Counted from the first letter of the stretch, positions 35,873-44,912 are shown. The stretch: DNA of 64,000 bases from CAZKBP01 sp964551015 (GCA_964551015.1 CAZKBP010000025.1:1-64000); one strand, 5' to 3'. Numbers and translations are program-made. The notes: generated from the sequence alone by a model not told the origin.

Positions 35873-37096
35873 TTAGGCGTGAAGCGAATCAGCAATCTGG
35901 ATACGATAAATCGCACTAATCGGGTAAATAGCCATGGTGGCAGTAATCATAAAAATGATAATCCCTTGTTGTAAGAATAGGGAAGGGGCATAAGTATATA
36001 CAATCATAGGTTCTAATCCCATTTCGGCCACGGCTTGCGCTACGCTTCCTTGCAAATAAATCGGATAGGTGTGAAGATAAAATAACACAGGAGCCATCAA
36101 TGCAGAGGCCAACAAAACACCAATCAGACCACACAGACTGATCTCAAACCAGAGTACCATACTTAAATCTAATCGCCTCATGCCAAGAGCCAAAAATAAA
36201 GCAAATTCCTGATATCGTTCTTTGGTCATCATCAGAATACTGGCAAAAATACCAAAGCTCACCAAAAGATACAGCACGGCGATCATCAACTGCCCACTTA
36301 TTTCTTGGGCGTACATGAGTTGTTGGAATTCAGGAAGAGATTCTTTCCAAGTGTGTATTTTCCAGCCTTTGCCCGAAAAACGATGGGTTAGTTGGTCGCG
36401 AACTTGCTCAGGAGTTTGGTATTCTTTTATTTCAATCGATAAACTGTTGATTTGCTCGGGTTTATCCCATAATTTTTGTGCGCTTTTTAATGAAGTATAG
36501 ACAAGAAAATCATTCAAGTCAGGGCGAGAAGAACGAAATATTCCCTGCACGAAAAAAAACTGCAAAACTGGCCCCTGCCAAGAAAATTGCGCCACCACAG
36601 GAACAGAATCACCCACCTCGAGCTCTAATTTTTCTGCCAAACCCTCCGCTACCAGCATTTGGTTGGTACCGTTTGTGGAGAGGTACTTCCCTGCGACCAG
36701 TTGCTTGGGCAGTTGAGTCATTTTTCTTTCAGCATCAGGCAAAGTGCCCACTAGCCAAGCCACGGCATAATCTTTCTTCCCTTTCACTTGAAGGTAAGAC
36801 ATGAGGCGAGGAACTAGCGTTTGGATCAAAGGTTCTTTCCTGATCTCCTCTGCTAGTTCTTGATGATAAGGCCAAGTGTGATTTGCACCCGGAGGGAAGG
36901 GGGCATCTGCCTGAGCTATTTGGAGATGCCCCCAAAAACGGACGATGGTATGCTCCACCATGTGTTGATAGGAACCCTTTTGCTGAGAGCGCATTAAAAG
37001 GCTCAAAGAGACAGCTAAGAATATAGAGAAAATATTGATTCCTGTTCTTGTGGGGTTACGCCATAGATTACGCCAGGAAACTTTAAGAAAAAACAT
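35873..37096 (-). CDS. FtsX-like ABC permease, first in operon
   Basis: A 407-residue paralogue of the next permease, with the elbow helix SWRNLWRNPTRTG at 8-20, a first membrane helix at about 21-40, a periplasmic domain to about 275 and three C-terminal helices. The gene at 34643 starts 9 bp after its stop. Two distinct permeases plus one ATPase fit a LolC/LolE-D type heteromeric complex. No gene for an outer-membrane partner is adjacent. Confidence 0.91.
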   Translation of the reverse strand: MFFLKVSWRNLWRNPTRTGINIFSIFLAVSLSLLMRSQQKGSYQHMVEHTIVRFWGHLQIAQADAPFPPGANHTWPYHQELAEEIRKEPLIQTLVPRLMSYLQVKGKKDYAVAWLVGTLPDAERKMTQLPKQLVAGKYLSTNGTNQMLVAEGLAEKLELEVGDSVPVVAQFSWQGPVLQFFFVQGIFRSSRPDLNDFLVYTSLKSAQKLWDKPEQINSLSIEIKEYQTPEQVRDQLTHRFSGKGWKIHTWKESLPEFQQLMYAQEISGQLMIAVLYLLVSFGIFASILMMTKERYQEFALFLALGMRRLDLSMVLWFEISLCGLIGVLLASALMAPVLFYLHTYPIYLQGSVAQAVAEMGLEPMIVYTYAPSLFLQQGIIIFMITATMAIYPISAIYRIQIADSLHA

Positions 37097-37258
37097 AGAT
37101 TAATAAGCAGGGATTGGCAGCTAGTTTTTTTGGAAATCGCGTGATAATTTTGTTTTTAATAGAAAACTAAAACTATAATCCATAGAAATAGCCACAATAA
37201 CTTCTAGCTTTACTTAGGGTTTTGATATGCTCGATAACTAATCAAATCAGCTATCAAC

Positions 37259-37447
37259 TCATTTTTTCTTTTCCAAAAAAATCGTGATTTCTTGTATATC
37301 TAAGTCTAACATCAGGTCTCCCACTACTCTAAAACCTTGTTTTTCCAGACGTGTCTTTTCATTCTGAATGGCTTCCTGCTCCTGACCTGTACCAGTAATA
37401 TGTAAGTAGGTACTGTGTTGATTATCTTCGGATACAGTCACTTTCAT
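37259..37447 (-). CDS. Hypothetical protein, 62 residues
   Basis: Small soluble protein with an alternating beta-alpha-beta pattern (KVTVSEDNQHSTYLHITG, helix QEAIQNEKTRLEKQG, FRVVGDLMLDLDIQEITIFLEKK), compatible with a ferredoxin-like fold. Codon use and amphipathicity look coding. No family recognised. Followed by 162 bp with no gene before the ABC operon. Confidence 0.55.
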   Translation of the reverse strand: MKVTVSEDNQHSTYLHITGTGQEQEAIQNEKTRLEKQGFRVVGDLMLDLDIQEITIFLEKKK

Positions 37448-37847
37448 AGTTGATAAATCTAAATTCTATTAATAAACCTGGTATAAGAACGTTGTTGTAT
37501 CTTATCAATGCTTTAGTCCTAATACGGAATTGCACCAGATGTATCTCAAAAACGAGCAAATTTATTCCTCCTTTTATTAAAAAAAATTCCTTCGTGTAAG
37601 GAAATCTTCATAAAAACTAAAATAACCAAGTGAAATCATCAAGTATGATTTTTTGCAATATGCTTATTTTGAGGATTTTAGCAAACAATTAGGGGTAAAC
37701 CCCTAGTAAAATAAGACCCAACCCCTACTAACTAGTTGCTATTTATGGCGTAAGATTGAATACCAACTTAGACAGAAAAGCTTTTTACTCAGAATCTCAA
37801 ATAGTTTCAAACCTACTTATCAAGCGATCTGTCTCGCACAAGTTAAA

Positions 37848-37933
37848 GCACCTGACTCTTCCAAGTGCAGGGAACCTCTACACCCTAATCAGAGGAGGCT
37901 ACTACCTGACAGCCTTTAATCGGGTAGTTTTTT
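37848..37933 (+). ncRNA. Structured leader with attenuator-like terminator before the 37962 gene
   Basis: Three successive hairpins lie in the 115 bp before the start codon: GCAC/GTGC (37848-37851 with 37865-37868), CCTCT/AGAGG (37875-37879 with 37891-37895), and a terminator stem ACTACCTGA/TCGGGTAGT (37901-37909 with 37920-37928) followed by six T. AGGCT (37896-37900) can pair with AGCCT (37911-37915), which places the left arm of the terminator in its loop: either an antiterminator or an H-type pseudoknot. The gene begins 28 bp after the T-run. No known riboswitch class was recognised. Confidence 0.5.
37901..37933 (+). terminator. Terminator 28 bp upstream of the 37962 start codon
   Basis: Nine-pair stem with one G-U pair, 10-nt loop and T6. 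No upstream rightward gene ends here, so it most likely acts on the leader of the downstream gene or ends a small RNA. Confidence 0.6.
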
Positions 37934-37961
37934 CCAATCATTTTTACCAAAAAAAACAACA

Positions 37962-39608
37962 ATGAATACTTTCAAAAACTTTACTCTATTATGTATTGGA
38001 CTATTTTGTCTGTTTTTCAATAGTTCAGTGTTTGCACAACAATGGAACGGTGGCAACAATCCTAATGACAACATCTGGCGTCCTGGTAATGTCTGGATCG
38101 GGGTCAATAACTCCATTCGCCCTTTCCACCTCAGAGGTGAAAAGATGATCTTCCAAGTAGATAGAGATCGCAAAGACCCTGGCTTTGGTATCACGCGCTA
38201 CAGTACAGGTTTTCAAGATGTCTGGAAAAGCTATACTTTTTATGTAGAAGGTACTGGGGTGGATCAAGGTAAATTTATCATCGCTGACTGGCATGACAAA
38301 ACCAGTGGCCTTAGTGATGCCCGTTTCGTGATTGATAATGTTGGTCGTATAGGAATCAACAGTATTAATCCTAACGCACAACTTGAAGTAGTCGGAGCCT
38401 CGAGCACACTCCCCTTGGGTGTAAAAGGAAGTGCTACCACGGGAATTCAATATGATGGCCCTGGGGGTACCTCTTTTGCGGGAGCCTACATGAATGGAGG
38501 AAAGCCCTTCTTTGGCTACAAGCGCGATAACAGCATTCTAGGCTATCATTACATCGACTCAGATAACGGATGGAAACTGTATATGGGGCGGCGCGACAAC
38601 GTCTTGTCTGCCTATGCAAATGGCAACGTGGGCATCAATACCACCAGTATGATCGGTTCGGCCAATTTTGTGGTCAAATCTCCCAGAACTTCGGGCTACG
38701 GCGGAATGGCCGTGCAAATTGACGGTTCAGGCGATGATCTAAGACCCTTCTACAGCTACGGTGTCAATGGAAGTGTAAAAGCTTGGCATTATTTTGATAA
38801 TGATGTTTCTAGCTGGAAGCTATATAACGGTGGAGATAATCGTATCGTAGTTACTTCTTCTGGAAGGGTAGGGATTGGCCAAGAATTTCCAAACTCACGC
38901 TCCAAAATGCACATCAATGGTAGCTTGCTGGTCTCTCCTGGTAAAATCTATCTCTCTACCAGCAATAACAATGATGATGTAGACGATGGAATGGGCTTAG
39001 AGCGAGTCAACAATCTTCATATGTCTATTTTCTCCGATCAGACGATTTCTTTCTCCGATAGCGATACTAAGGAATCCAAAATCTTTATCAATGTGAATAC
39101 AGGCCGCATGGGAATCGGTACCTCGACTCCTACCAGTGCCCTCCAAGTGGCCGGAACGACTACTACCAATGTACTCACCATCACCGGTGGAGCCGATATC
39201 GCCGAGCCTTTTGAAATCACCGCAGAAAATGAGCAAGTAGTAGAAGCAGGTGCCATCGTGGTCATTGATGAAATAAACCCAGGCAAATTAAAACTGAGCC
39301 AGCAAGCCCATGACAAAAAAGTAATCGGCATCATCAGCGGAGCCAACGGCGTGAACCCCGGTATGGTACTCAGCCAAGAAGAAGCCCTAGGCAGTGGTGA
39401 AAATGTAGCCATCAGTGGCCGTGTCTACGTGAAAGCCAACGCCAGCAATGGAACCATCCAACCTGGAGATTTTTTAACCACCTCCGAAACCGCCGGAGAA
39501 GCTATGAAAGTAAGCGACTTAGAGCAAGCTCGTGGTGCCATCATCGGGAAAGCCATGAGTCCCATTAATGAAAAAGGTTACGTACTCGTATTTGTTTCTC
39601 TACAATAA
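37962..39608 (+). CDS. Secreted fibre-like protein with C-terminal G2-like domain
   Basis: A 548-residue exported protein (signal peptide MNTFKNFTLLCIGLFCLFF...FAQ). At least four copies of a G-x-(V/I)-G-I turn followed by a hydrophobic strand occur (GRIGINSINPNAQLEVVG; GNVGINTT; GRVGIGQEFP; GRMGIGTSTPTSALQVAG), a repeat seen in trimeric tail-fibre-like surface proteins. The last 150 residues (ADIAEPFEI...GAIVVIDE...KKVIGIISG...GYVLVFVSLQ) resemble the G2/intramolecular-chaperone-type beta domain of such fibres. No type IX sorting domain. The gene for a secreted metalloprotease follows after 19 bp. Confidence 0.78.
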   Translation: MNTFKNFTLLCIGLFCLFFNSSVFAQQWNGGNNPNDNIWRPGNVWIGVNNSIRPFHLRGEKMIFQVDRDRKDPGFGITRYSTGFQDVWKSYTFYVEGTGVDQGKFIIADWHDKTSGLSDARFVIDNVGRIGINSINPNAQLEVVGASSTLPLGVKGSATTGIQYDGPGGTSFAGAYMNGGKPFFGYKRDNSILGYHYIDSDNGWKLYMGRRDNVLSAYANGNVGINTTSMIGSANFVVKSPRTSGYGGMAVQIDGSGDDLRPFYSYGVNGSVKAWHYFDNDVSSWKLYNGGDNRIVVTSSGRVGIGQEFPNSRSKMHINGSLLVSPGKIYLSTSNNNDDVDDGMGLERVNNLHMSIFSDQTISFSDSDTKESKIFINVNTGRMGIGTSTPTSALQVAGTTTTNVLTITGGADIAEPFEITAENEQVVEAGAIVVIDEINPGKLKLSQQAHDKKVIGIISGANGVNPGMVLSQEEALGSGENVAISGRVYVKANASNGTIQPGDFLTTSETAGEAMKVSDLEQARGAIIGKAMSPINEKGYVLVFVSLQ

Positions 39609-39627
39609 GCAAGACCCTACTAGAATT

Positions 39628-41106
39628 ATGAAATATTTCATTATTATTTTAATAAGTTTCATCGGATTTTCGTCTGCTTTTGCCCAAGGAGGAATCATCA
39701 CCATTGATCTTTCTTACAAAGTAGTGCTCAATCCGGCCAACGGCAGCCGCCCTCCAGGCGTGAATAACGCCGACATCGATAACGCTATTGACCAGATGAA
39801 TACCTTGCTGGAAACCTACTGGAGAGGTTACCGCTTCCGCCGAGTCGGAACGATCCAAAACGTAGGAGGTCTGAATCAATTTACCACAGGCCCTAGCCGA
39901 TACTACAATACAGATTTTTTTGCCAGTAACGGAGGAGCCCTCAAAGACCAAATGGAAGCAGCGGCGATCGCCAATCCTGCCCAATACGGCTGGCGTAACA
40001 ATGCCATCAATATCTACATCGTCAATGGAATTTGTGGAGGAAAATGCTCTTTCCCTTCCGAAGATAATATCGTTCTGATTGGTGCTTGCTCGGATGGAGA
40101 TGGGCCACTGCAGTTGCACGAGTTTGGGCATTATTTCAATCTCTGCCATACCCAAGGTTGCCCCTGCGGAAGTTGCGATAACACCAAAACTGGAACCTGC
40201 CACACTACTCCTGGCAACGACGGAGTAGACGACACCATCGGAGATCTACAATGCTGGGGGCGGAATAATATCGCTCAGAATGCCTACGGTACTACCTACA
40301 ACAATCTGAATAACTTTGGTAAAAATCAAGTGGACAACGTTTTTCTCAACATTATGTCCTATCACGGTAATACCGACCGAATGACCGAGGGGCAGATGGA
40401 CCGCTGGACAGACGCCGCCAAATTGTTCCGTTTAGGGGTTCTGGATAGGAACGTACACATGGTCAGGAAGGTTAATTTCGCGCTTCTGCAATTGGGTACC
40501 AGTGCATTTCCCTATATCAGCGTCGCCAATGGAGTTAATGCGGCCAAAGCAGGCGACGTACTCGTAGTTAAACCAGGAACTTACCCTGAAAATTTGACCA
40601 TCAACAAGCGACTGAGTATTCGGGCTACCCGAGCAGGTGTGGTTAATATCGGAGCGGGCAGTGCTCGCCAAAGCCTGGATACCGTACTCTTGGCTGAAAC
40701 GGAAGAGCAAGTTATCATCGCACCTGATTCTGCCGAACAGGCCAAAATAGACCAAGTGTTAGCAGAGGTCAGGAAAATGCCGTCTAACTTTGGCTTTAAT
40801 GGTGAGCAATCTTTGCAAGTAGATCCATTGGCAGCCAAAACCAGTCAAGCAAGCTCGGTGAATATTCACCCCAATCCTTTTAAAGAAGAATTGCACATTC
40901 ACTATCAAGCTCCTGCTGGTCAACTGGTTGTAGTGGGCATCTATGACCGTCAGGGTAATAAAATCGCTGAGATAGAACAGATGGCCAATGGTGGAGAAGA
41001 GGAAGAAATTTCCTTTGATGCCCAGGGACTCAAACCCGGCCTGTATGTCTATATCATTCATATTGGAGATGAGACACATCAAGGACGCCTTCTGAAAAAC
41101 GAATAA
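39628..41106 (+). CDS. Secreted M43-type metalloprotease with T9SS sorting domain
   Basis: A 492-residue exported zinc protease from ATG 39628 (signal peptide MKYFIIILISFIGFSSAFAQ); a 20-codon extension overlapping the previous gene is rejected. The zinc site is H164-E165-F-G-H168-x5-H174, with Cys-rich loops and a Met-turn NIMSYHG as in pappalysin/M43 proteases. It is followed by a short beta-helix-like piece (GDVLVVKPGTYPENLTINKRL) and a C-terminal type IX sorting domain (NIHPNPF...GLYVYII...GRLLKNE). It would be exported across the outer membrane and anchored. Operon with the fibre-like gene. Confidence 0.9.
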   Translation: MKYFIIILISFIGFSSAFAQGGIITIDLSYKVVLNPANGSRPPGVNNADIDNAIDQMNTLLETYWRGYRFRRVGTIQNVGGLNQFTTGPSRYYNTDFFASNGGALKDQMEAAAIANPAQYGWRNNAINIYIVNGICGGKCSFPSEDNIVLIGACSDGDGPLQLHEFGHYFNLCHTQGCPCGSCDNTKTGTCHTTPGNDGVDDTIGDLQCWGRNNIAQNAYGTTYNNLNNFGKNQVDNVFLNIMSYHGNTDRMTEGQMDRWTDAAKLFRLGVLDRNVHMVRKVNFALLQLGTSAFPYISVANGVNAAKAGDVLVVKPGTYPENLTINKRLSIRATRAGVVNIGAGSARQSLDTVLLAETEEQVIIAPDSAEQAKIDQVLAEVRKMPSNFGFNGEQSLQVDPLAAKTSQASSVNIHPNPFKEELHIHYQAPAGQLVVVGIYDRQGNKIAEIEQMANGGEEEEISFDAQGLKPGLYVYIIHIGDETHQGRLLKNE

Positions 41107-41131
41107 AGATTCTGAAGCTGGAAATCTCTCT

Positions 41132-41167
41132 AAAAAACGGCTCTACCGGGTGTAAGAGTCGTTTTTT
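41132..41167. terminator. Bidirectional intrinsic terminator
   Basis: Thirteen-pair stem with one G-U (41132-41144 with 41155-41167), A-run on one side and T-run on the other, between the convergent protease and asparaginase-like genes. Confidence 0.85.
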
Positions 41168-41657
41168 ATTTTTTTAGGATAAATTGACCTGTCTGAACAT
41201 TCCGAGTAACACGCTGAACTGGATAAATTCCGCCATGCATCGCTATATAAACACCAGCCTCTAGTAATTGTACCGCCGCCAAGGCCAGTCCGAGATTCAA
41301 AGGAGCATCCGAGTCGCTAAATTTTTCGGGGCGCATGGCTCCTGTGAGTACGATGATTTTTTGGGGAATGCCTAAGAGCGAATGTCCTGTCTCGATCATC
41401 GTATCTGTGCCGTGGGTAATCACGACTCGATGATTGGCTAATTGAGCACAATACTGACGCAGTTCCTCCCGATCTTGAGTGGTAATTTCTTGGCTATCCT
41501 TTCGGAAAATAGAAAGAATTTCGTACTCAAAAACAGGATTTAGGCGCATAAGCAACCGCCGAACAGCGGGCTCACCGATCTCAAAAGCCCATCCTCCTTG
41601 TACCTTGGGATAATCTTTATCAATCGTCCCACCTGTTTGTATCAGTGAAATTTTCAT
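41166..41657 (-). CDS. Short asparaginase-domain protein
   Basis: A 163-residue protein equal to the N-terminal half of type I/II L-asparaginases. Both catalytic motifs are present: TGGTI at 8-12 (Thr11) and HGTDT at 82-86 (Thr84-Asp85), then LTGAMRP. The C-terminal domain, which completes the active site in the dimer of full-length enzymes, is missing. Single-domain forms of this length are known in bacteria, so this may be complete rather than truncated. Activity is uncertain. Its stop overlaps the shared terminator. Confidence 0.83.
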   Translation of the reverse strand: MKISLIQTGGTIDKDYPKVQGGWAFEIGEPAVRRLLMRLNPVFEYEILSIFRKDSQEITTQDREELRQYCAQLANHRVVITHGTDTMIETGHSLLGIPQKIIVLTGAMRPEKFSDSDAPLNLGLALAAVQLLEAGVYIAMHGGIYPVQRVTRNVQTGQFILKK

Positions 41658-41750
41658 ACACTTTAATTTTTATGATCAAAATTCACATCAGTTTTGAGAT
41701 TTTTTTACCTATCTTCCATCTAGAAATTGACTGTGAACTACAAAAACGAC

Positions 41751-42158
41751 ATGAAAATTATGCAAAAAAAGAATCCTTATGATGCCTTGGCTTCAAATAT
41801 TCTGAGGAGTTTGAAGCATCAAAACCAAGCGTCTCCTCAAACTCAAAAATATTTGGACTCGGAGTTAGATAAATTACTGGCACAAACCTCCCCAAACGGG
41901 CAAATCACAAATACAGGAAATAGCACACACCCGCGTGCAGTAGCTCGAGAACAGAATTTTCGAAGGCTAGAAACAGAACTCAATGGTTTCATCAACGAGT
42001 TGAGTGGAAGTCCTAATCAAGCTGACCTCGAGGCATTTTGCAAAAAAGTACTTCACTGGGAACAGAAAGTGTTTAGTACTCAACTGAATAAGACAGAAAA
42101 AGAGATACTGATGGCACAAGGTTCACTAGCAAAAAATTTTACAACTTTCTTGACCTAG
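41751..42158 (+). CDS. Hypothetical helical protein, 135 residues
   Basis: Soluble, charged, mostly helical protein when read from ATG 41751 (MKIMQKKNPYDAL); an upstream TTG start would add eight residues. A low-complexity stretch (about 48-68) separates two helical parts. The segment NFRRLETELNGFINEL and the following helices have no recognised family. Convergent with the small helix-turn-helix gene. Confidence 0.55.
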   Translation: MKIMQKKNPYDALASNILRSLKHQNQASPQTQKYLDSELDKLLAQTSPNGQITNTGNSTHPRAVAREQNFRRLETELNGFINELSGSPNQADLEAFCKKVLHWEQKVFSTQLNKTEKEILMAQGSLAKNFTTFLT

Positions 42159-42181
42159 CACTGATTTAATCAAAATTTTCT

Positions 42182-42218
42182 ATCTGCCTCTCGAGTAGCC
42201 AACACTCGAGAGGTAGAT
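42182..42218. repeat. Long perfect-type hairpin between convergent genes
   Basis: A 15-pair stem with one G-U (42182-42196 with 42204-42218, centred on CTCGAG) and a 7-nt loop. It lacks a T-run on either strand, so it is not a standard intrinsic terminator. It could still end transcription factor-dependently or protect 3' ends. Confidence 0.5.
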
Positions 42219-42254
42219 GCAAACCATCTCGATCTTGCACTTCTAAGGGGCTCC

Positions 42255-42443
42255 TTACTCATTCTCTTCTCGGCCTCGATAAGCAGAGATAATATCATAA
42301 ATAGTACGCCGAGAAAGCCAAAACTCCTGCTCCAGCTTCTCGAGGCACTGGTCTAGACGCAGTCCTTGTTGATGATATAATTCCTGGAAACGCTCCAAGA
42401 TTTTTTGATTTCGTTTCGCGATGAGATGTCCGTGTCTGGGCAT
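42255..42443 (-). CDS. Small putative helix-turn-helix protein
   Basis: A 62-residue basic protein: an N-terminal HGHLIAKRNQKILERFQEL helix, then LEKLEQEFWLSRRTIYDIISAY, which reads as a helix-turn-helix of the Trp/Mga-like kind. Small proteins of this shape recur in Bacteroidota plasmids and conjugative elements. Has its own good promoter (42594-42622) with a 145-nt leader. Confidence 0.6.
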   Translation of the reverse strand: MPRHGHLIAKRNQKILERFQELYHQQGLRLDQCLEKLEQEFWLSRRTIYDIISAYRGREENE

Positions 42444-42786
42444 AGTTCGTTCCTCGTTTGTAGATTAAATGTTGATCAGACTTCTTTTATGCTTGGTATT
42501 TTCTGGCTCTAATTCAGATGAATGTTATCTTTTAGGAGGACATAATGATCATGTCTGAAATCGGTAAATTTCAGTAACTGCTAATATTTTTAACAAATAT
42601 AATACCCTTCCTTTACTTTCAAACCATTATTCTCATTTAAATTCTGTTTGTCAATCATTTATTAGTAAAGATCAGATTTACAAATAAATAACGTTCGCAA
42701 CTTGCGTATATTTTTCCCGTATGCAACGTGAATTCTTTACGTAGATCGCTCATTTAATTAGCAATTATAATCCTAATCTTGTATTT
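42444..42786. other. Intergenic region with divergent promoters
   Basis: Contains the minus-strand promoter of the small helix-turn-helix gene and the plus-strand -7 element of the 42814 gene. A dyad TTGCGTA...TATGCAA (about 42701-42726) lies midway and may be an operator. No gene seen. Confidence 0.5.
42594..42622 (-). promoter_or_regulatory. Promoter of the small helix-turn-helix gene
   Basis: Minus strand: TTG at 42622-42620, 18 bp, TATATTTG at 42601-42594. Both elements match the consensus. Confidence 0.55.
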
Positions 42787-42789
42787 TTG
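42782..42789 (+). promoter_or_regulatory. -7 element of the 42814 gene
   Basis: TATTTTTG matches TAnnTTTG exactly; the -33 partner is weak. It gives a leader of about 18 nt if translation starts at ATG 42814, and rules out the upstream TTG start that overlaps it. Confidence 0.5.
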
Positions 42790-42813
42790 CTAAAATTAAA
42801 AACAATTATTTAT

Positions 42814-43215
42814 ATGTTCTTTTACCTTGAAATGATGAATGAAGATTTTTTAGGAAGTTTAGATCGTCTACAGCTTGTTTTCTGCTGTAGTTTTTTGCTA
42901 GATGCTTCCAGCGCTTTGATGAGCCAAGAAACAGGCGTTTTGGCCATTGCTGATAAGATCGGCACGATTGCTTTGCTCATCTATGTCGCCTATGCATTGA
43001 GTCGTAAATTGGATAAGATGCATCAGGATTTCCAAACCGAAGAGGCAGAGATTCGCGAGCATTACAAAGAAGAAATCCGGCTCTTGAGTGAAGCACACGA
43101 GAAAACAGTGCAAAGCCTGCTAGATAGCTTAAAAAAACGAGAAGAAGAAAATCGTGATCTGATCAAAATTCTTTATCGCAGTGGACTGATCCGAAAAATT
43201 GAATCTGGCTTGTAA
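42814..43215 (+). CDS. Small membrane protein with long coiled coil
   Basis: A 133-residue protein from ATG 42814 (a second ATG pair at 42829-42834 is also possible). Two hydrophobic segments (about 17-33 and 43-62) anchor it, followed by a charged coiled coil (about 65-120: DKMHQDFQTEEAEIREHYKEE, written here in part). No enzyme motif. It could be an adaptor or a phage- or plasmid-type membrane protein. Family not recognised. Confidence 0.6.
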   Translation: MFFYLEMMNEDFLGSLDRLQLVFCCSFLLDASSALMSQETGVLAIADKIGTIALLIYVAYALSRKLDKMHQDFQTEEAEIREHYKEEIRLLSEAHEKTVQSLLDSLKKREEENRDLIKILYRSGLIRKIESGL

Positions 43216-43297
43216 TAGGTTGCTGACTTAAAATGACAAAAGCTCCAATTGAGCTTTCAAAACAAACGACATTTTTTTTTCTGTTTTACTAAGTTTC

Positions 43298-43333
43298 AAA
43301 AAAAGGCTCTCCGTAGATGGAAGAGCCTTTTTT
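43298..43333. terminator. Bidirectional intrinsic terminator
   Basis: AAAAAGGCTCT/AGAGCCTTTTT stem (43299-43310 with 43322-43333) and 11-nt loop between the convergent 42814 and 43376 genes. Confidence 0.87.
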
Positions 43334-43375
43334 ATGAAAATCTTTTTAGGTAATCTCGAGCTTACAAGCCGCCAC

Positions 43376-44731
43376 TTAATCACAACCCATATCTGTTTTG
43401 GATTGCTCGTCCGCGTTGGGGAAGCATTGCCCAGAAGGCAAAGTAGAAGGCACGTAGCGCTGCAGATTGGCATCATACAAGCCATTTTCTATAAATTCTT
43501 TTAGAGCCATTACCTCTGATTCTGTCAATTTAAGGGGCTTGAATTGAGAGGCTAGCTGACTCGTGGGCACATTCATATTTTCGGGTACACCTTCATTTTT
43601 GTAGCGAATCACTTCTTCAATAGAAGTAAAAGAAGAACCGTGTCCATAGAAAGGCGAATCTTTGAGATTATACAATTGAGGAACTTTGAATTTGTACATA
43701 TCTTCGGTACGACCCGTAAAACCTCCACGACCTTTATTACCCACAGAGTTAATATCGGCCTTATGCACATCGCCTCGCTCGTATAGATCTTTCATACCCA
43801 GGCCATAGAAAGCCATAGAGTTAAGGGCAGGGCCGCTGTGGCAGGAACCGCACTCCGCTTTTCCGAAGAAAAGAATGGCACCTTCTTTTTGCAGTTCTGT
43901 CATCGCGTTGTTTTCGCCTTTGAGCCAGCGTTGGAAAGGAGCTTCGTTTGCCAGTGTAGTTCTTTCAAAAGCAGCCATGGCTAAGCCTGCGGTTTCTTGG
44001 CTGATACGCTCGTCAGTGGGCCAATTGGGGAAAGCAGCATTGAATAGATTAACATACTCTTGATTGGTTTCTAGGAGAGAACCTACTACTTGTTGACGGT
44101 GCACATCCTGAGCGGCAATTGCTTGGATTTCCGTTCCTTCATAGCCGAGGTTATTTACTTCCTTGGGTGTGCCGGGTGTCCAGGCGGCTTCCGTACCCAC
44201 GTTTACGCCCGTGGCTCCGAATTGGCCATTCCAAAGAACATTGGTCTGATAAGCGATATTGAGTGAAGAAGGACTCTTGACATCCTGCACATCCAATTGA
44301 TTCATATCTGTGTAATCAGGATTCACCTGCCGACCCTCGCCGATGAGGCCAAATCCCCAACCTCCTTCGCCAATACCCTGAGGAATACCTGCTTGGAAGC
44401 CTGCCGCTGCGTGGTGGCAGCTCGCGCAAGAATAGGAACCCAGACTGATATTGTTTTCAGGATTAAGGGCTAAACCTGTCTCGTGGAAAAGCATTTTTCC
44501 CAAGGCTACTTTTTCAGCAGTAATGGGGTTCTTAGGGTCTTGAGGGATATTAGCGAAGTCATCGCTATCTGGTAGAATGAAGTGGCTCTTGCCCACACCA
44601 TTAGAAGCTTGCAGAAGGACTTCTGATAAATTACGATCCAGGGCTGATTCTCCGTTGGGGTCGCTGTCTTGGCTACAAGCACCAAGCCCTAATACGAACA
44701 AGCCCAACATGGTTAGATTTCTAAGTTTCAT
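43376..44731 (-). CDS. Di-haem cytochrome c peroxidase-family lipoprotein
   Basis: A 451-residue envelope protein with lipobox GLGAC (Cys19). Two c-type haem sites are visible: C102-x-x-C105-H106 in SCASCHH, and CGSCHS near residue 298. The layout (VALGKMLFHETGLALN, then SPSSLNIAYQ) is that of the CcpA/MauG family, which reduces H2O2 with electrons from cytochrome c or modifies proteins oxidatively. No mau genes are nearby, so peroxidase is the more likely role. Upstream lies a secreted T9SS protein gene. Confidence 0.9.
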   Translation of the reverse strand: MKLRNLTMLGLFVLGLGACSQDSDPNGESALDRNLSEVLLQASNGVGKSHFILPDSDDFANIPQDPKNPITAEKVALGKMLFHETGLALNPENNISLGSYSCASCHHAAAGFQAGIPQGIGEGGWGFGLIGEGRQVNPDYTDMNQLDVQDVKSPSSLNIAYQTNVLWNGQFGATGVNVGTEAAWTPGTPKEVNNLGYEGTEIQAIAAQDVHRQQVVGSLLETNQEYVNLFNAAFPNWPTDERISQETAGLAMAAFERTTLANEAPFQRWLKGENNAMTELQKEGAILFFGKAECGSCHSGPALNSMAFYGLGMKDLYERGDVHKADINSVGNKGRGGFTGRTEDMYKFKVPQLYNLKDSPFYGHGSSFTSIEEVIRYKNEGVPENMNVPTSQLASQFKPLKLTESEVMALKEFIENGLYDANLQRYVPSTLPSGQCFPNADEQSKTDMGCD

Positions 44732-44912
44732 TTTTTGAATAATTATCGCTTATACATACCATTGATTTTCTTGACTTTTCTTCTTTTGTAAGAAAAATAT
44801 ATGCTGTTTTTATAAGTTGCTGATTTTTAATAAATTATCATATTTCATATAAATAATTCTTCCATTTTTAGGAAGATAAAACACATTTGGGATAAGATTC
44901 ATCAAAGAATAT

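Noticed and set aside
37756..37965. 69-codon plus-strand frame in the leader of the 37962 gene
   Set aside because: Starts at TTG, runs through all three hairpins and the terminator and overlaps the next start; better explained as leader RNA. A leader peptide cannot be fully excluded.
39568..39627. 20-codon N-terminal extension of the M43 protease
   Set aside because: Overlaps the previous gene, and the internal ATG begins a perfect signal peptide.
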